Source: Delphinapterus leucas
Lineage: Eukaryota > Chordata > Mammalia > Artiodactyla > Monodontidae
NCBI RefSeq assembly: GCF_002288925.2
Contig: NW_022098031.1
Span: 7,097,131-7,161,130, forward strand
Reading direction: 5' to 3'
Length of the DNA: 64,000 nucleotides
Shown: one piece after another, positions 60,842-64,000 of the stretch
Layout of the letters: every line of letters begins with the position of its first letter
Numbering within the stretch: the stretch's first letter is position 1
Notes under the pieces: generated by a model
Told to the model about the DNA's origin: nothing
Seen by the model: only the letters and a program-made list of their open reading frames with translations
Database searches by the model: none
Position numbers and translations under genes: made by a program

Positions 60842-61029
60842 GCTTTGATTCATGGTACTGGGTCAGATGACTTTTAATTAATTCCACTTTGTATTCAAAG
60901 TGGTCCCTTCTCTCCCTTGCTAGCATATTGCCTTTGAACCCAACTTTGTACTGGGGCAAGATCTTTCCCAGGTGGGTCAACAGTCCCCCATTTACCTGGA
61001 TCCCTACCCTAACAGCCCTCCAGTGGACA

Positions 61030-62556
61030 TGCCCTGACATTCATTCAGCAGATGTGTGTTGAAGGCCCACTTTATATTGGGCTTGATGTTAGGTACTAGA
61101 GATGCAATGATGAATGAGAACACACAGTCTTGGTGCAGTAGAAGCTTAAAGTCTGTGACTGAAACTAAGAAGGAAATAGAAAATATTTACAGGACTGACT
61201 CCGATGTACCACAGGAGCCTAATGAGGGAAAATAACTGAGTATTAGTGATCAGAGAAGACTTTCCTGAAGAAAAGCATGTCTAATCTCCAACTCAAGGCA
61301 TGAGAGGAATTGCACCATCAGGAATAAAAGCAGGAGAAGAAGAGATGGCAGTATTTTCCAAGACCGAGAACTGCAAAAAAAAAGTGTGACTAGTTTGAAG
61401 AACTGAAAGTCAGACAACATGGATGGCTCCATGAAGAGCATAATTTCTTTGAGGGCAGAAGAGTGTCACTGGATCCTCAATGCATGGTAGTTATTCTTAA
61501 AACACGGTAATTATTCAGTGGCAATGCATGATTCCAGATTGTGAGGATCAGAAAGACTAACAAGATATATGGCTGAAAAAGAACATGAGTGTCCTTGTAA
61601 GCCTGTGTTTTAGGTCAGAGAACAGTTGATAACAATTGAAAAATTTTAATGAGTGAGGAATGATGTAATTGCATTTGTACTCCATTGCAGTGTTAGAATG
61701 GTTTAGACTGACGGCTAAGAGTAAAGAAAAGAGTTCTGCTGAGGAGGTCATTGTAGTCATCAGCTAATTTGGGTAATAACTAATATTTATTGTATGTTTA
61801 TTATGAGCCTAACTCTATTCTAAATGTTTTACTTGCATTATCTCACATAATCTTAAAATTAAAAATTCAGTGAGGTAGGTAACCTGCTCAAGATCACATC
61901 CCTAATAAGTAGGGAAGAAGCAGAACCAGGATTCAAAACCAGTTGGTCTCTTCAGATCCCATACTCTTAATCTCTTTCTTGTAGTCTACATCACAAGAAA
62001 AATGACAGTGATTTATTTTAAAAAGAAAAAAAAGGTATGGTATTGTGTAGAAAAATTTCCTAGAAAGGCAGATATTAAGGAGGGAAAATGAACAAGAGTT
62101 GGGAACAGTATTAGATGGCTGCTATGTGGATAAGGAAGATGGACTCAAGGGTGATATTCAAGTTTCTAGCTTGTGCAAGGGAGAAAGTACACAGGGAGGA
62201 TTTTGAGGATGGGGATAAATTGTCATAAGACGTTATATTTGTAAGTGCCTGGGAGATATCAAATAGAGACGTTGAATAGGTAGCTGTAGCTGTTGGTGTG
62301 GATGGCAATTTGGAATGGAGATCTAGAATTCAGTTTTCAAATTAAGATGGTCCTTAGAAGCAAGTAAGGGGCAATCATTCAAAGACTATATGTACTGAGA
62401 GAAAAGGACAAAGAATGGAATCTTGATTATGTGCAAATTAAAGGGACATTGAAAGGGAGAATGTTTCATGAACAAAAAGAGGTAAGAGTTAATAAAAAGA
62501 TGAGTTAATCCAGGAGAGTGTGAATCACGTGTCTCAAGACTGAGGGAGAAGAGATA
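61030..62556 (-). mobile_element. L2 LINE, minus strand, with a nested MIR
   Basis: Reversed L2 3' end (acattcattcagcagatgtg, ggtactagagatgcaatgat), ctgctgaggaggtcattgta near 61740, then beyond the MIR aagggtgatattcaagtttc, tagagacgttgaataggtag and atccaggagagtgtgaatca. Interrupted by the LTR-like insertion after about 62556. Confidence 0.78.
61775..61985 (-). mobile_element. MIR SINE, minus strand, nested in L2
   Basis: taatatttattgtatgttta, cattatctcacataatctta, gaggtaggtaacctgctcaa, ggattcaaaaccagttggtc, catactcttaatctctttct: reversed MIR. L2 resumes on the far side. Confidence 0.8.
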
Positions 62557-63504
62557 CAGACACAAAGACTTGATTGCCCCAAACAGAAGTTGTAGGAAGT
62601 CACAAAATGGTGAGAACACTTAAATGGCATTTGACAAATCACTGGATGCTCCGCATGGACTAACAGGAGATTGAGACGTTTCTGGATTCACAGACTTAGA
62701 GTGCTCCAGGAGCCCCGACAGGTTCTCACAGTGAGGTTGCAAGAGAGATTCTCCCTCAGGGCTCTGGCTTAAGGGGGGTGGGGGAGAAGGAGGGGTAACC
62801 ATTGTGAAGCTCCTTGGTTCTTCTCCATAGCAAAGGCTTACTCTCCAAGGGAAGAACTTTTCCTGAGTTTAGGAAGTATATTCTTGCCCCTCCAGCCTTC
62901 CTGTCTCACTTAGGGTTGAAAAGCACCTAGTCAACAAGGAAATAGGATGGAATACAAGCTATATCCCTGGAGGAGAGACAGAAACTCTAGTGAAGTCTAT
63001 AGTCAGGATGGCCTTAACATTCCCCTCAGCTTGATCAAACGTTAGGCTTCTTCCTGACTCCAGGCCTCTGACTTCCCTTTTCTTATAGCATTTACTTTAC
63101 AAAATGTGTAATTATAAATTCTTTCCCTGTTTCTTTAAGATATAAGTCTTTTTGCAAGTCTTTTGCCAGTACTTTCTCAAGGACCTGGGAGCAATCCCTT
63201 TGAAATATAATCATCAAGGAAGATAGTGCCCCGATATCCCAGTTTCTCTGGGAAGGTAGGCACCTAACTTTGGTGCTCCAAGCTATACAACTACCTCCTG
63301 TCATGGAGATAGGGGAAAGTTTAGGATAGGAGCAAGCACAAGCCAATCAAAAATCAGATGGCCTAAGATCCACCCACGCCAGCTGTTTAAAAACTTTCCC
63401 ATCTTTTGTTAGAGTGAAACTGAGTATCCAGAGTTGACCTGTGCTCTGTCCGCTATTACTGGATTAATGGCAGTGGTATCAGAATAAAATAATATTCTAT
63501 TTGG
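62557..63504 (+). mobile_element. Probable ERV-derived insertion with LTR (inside L2)
   Basis: L2 sequence ends near 62556 and resumes near 63505. The right half (63100-63495) looks like a retroviral LTR: ttgccagtactttctcaagg acctgggagc, agctgtttaaaaactttccc (promoter-like), ctgtgctctgtccgctatta ctggatt and an agaataaaa signal. The left half may be residual internal sequence. Frames are short and broken. Family not determined. Confidence 0.5.
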
Positions 63505-63735
63505 AAACAAAAGGCAGGAATAGCTAACAGTGTCAAATACTATAGAGATGTCAACTAAAATAGTCTGAATCTTTCCAGTGGACTTTAACACCAAGGAGGT
63601 AACTTAGGACTGTGAAAAGAAAAATTTTGGATACAATCCTCCTGATAGTGAGAAATTTCCAACCTATACTGGACACTCAAGAAAGTTTGACTTTTAAAAA
63701 TAATGCAAGGAAAGAATAAGAAATGTCCAGTTTAA
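63505..63735 (-). mobile_element. L2 LINE continuation, minus strand
   Basis: aacagtgtcaaatactatag agatg and ccagtggactttaacaccaa ggaggt continue the L2 order of 61030-62556. Confidence 0.65.
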
Positions 63736-63832
63736 AAATCAGAGAGGTTGTACTTAAATGACTTTTCTGTTTCAATCAGCAAAAATCAACTTCAGCTATC
63801 TGAAAAGCAAAATGGGAACTTTTAAAAAAGCC

Positions 63833-64000
63833 CGGGGCTCCCCTGGTGGCGCAGTGGTTGAGAGTCTGCCTGCTGATGCAGGGGACACGGGTTCGTGCCC
63901 CGGTCCGGGAGGATCCCACATGCCGCGGAGCAGCTGGGCCTGTGAGCCATGGCCGCTGGGCCTGTGCGTCCGGAGCCTGTGCTCTGCAACGGGAGAGGCC
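63833..64000 (+). mobile_element. CHR-type SINE, cut by the window edge
   Basis: Near-consensus head and body (ctggtggcgcagtggttgag, gggttcgtgccccggtccgg) continuing to the last base. The tail lies outside. Confidence 0.96.

Larger units (their letters stand above)
58331..61029. other. Mostly unannotated; possible LTR-like remnants
   Basis: 58640-58870 and 60060-60130 carry phrases reminiscent of old LTR ends but cannot be assigned. The 126-codon minus frame at 60268-60648 has no recognisable domain. A 35-bp tandem duplication lies at 60694-60763. Confidence 0.35.

Noticed and set aside
62620..62802. 60-codon proline-rich minus ORF
   Set aside because: Arises from a G-rich stretch in the ERV-like insertion; no domain or conservation evidence.
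1..64000. CRISPR-like regular repeats or a bacterial/phage system
   Set aside because: Repeats are dispersed SINEs and microsatellites with irregular spacing. No operons, ribosome binding sites or prokaryotic genes.

Overview
The window looks like ordinary gene-poor, AT-rich mammalian nuclear DNA, most likely from a whale or dolphin. The main reason is at least eleven copies of one tRNA-derived SINE of about 200 bp (starting gggcttccctggtggcgcag and ending in an A-rich tail). This matches the CHR family of cetaceans, with relatives in hippos and ruminants. Three older relatives of it, artiodactyl-type L1 elements, and ancient mammalian repeats (L2, MIR, MLT1/MaLR LTRs, MER5A, ERVL) are also present. 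I saw no ruminant Bov-tA or BovB. I found no intact protein-coding gene, no functional tRNA or rRNA gene, no CRISPR array and no bacterial or phage operon. All long open frames trace to SINE, L1 or microsatellite sequence.

Layout. 1-2.3 kb: L1 3' end with a nested SINE, then a short 5'-inverted L1. 2.3-11 kb: mostly unannotated DNA with three SINEs. 11-16.2 kb: the densest and most informative region, with an old L1, a decayed ERVL internal region, and a twin-primed (5'-inverted) L1 at 13753-16187. That L1 was itself split by a 1.1 kb insertion at 14552-15652, which carries part of an MLT1 LTR and a partial EMC1 retropseudogene. 16-31 kb: LTR fragments, SINEs, microsatellites, MER5A and MITE-like DNA transposon remnants. 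31.7-34 kb: a sense-strand L2 with a nested SINE, then two MIRs in opposite orientation. 34-47.8 kb: L1 fragments, MIR, an MLT1 LTR disrupted by a CT microsatellite, and SINEs. 49-64 kb: three large antisense L2 blocks, repeatedly interrupted by SINEs, MIR and an LTR-like ERV insertion, with L1 and MLT1 between them.

There is no pathway or operon here. The interest is in insertion history: target-site duplications, nested insertions, 5' inversions and palindromic junctions can be read directly. Family names come from recognition of consensus-like sequence, not from a search; boundaries of old repeats are approximate (tens of bases).
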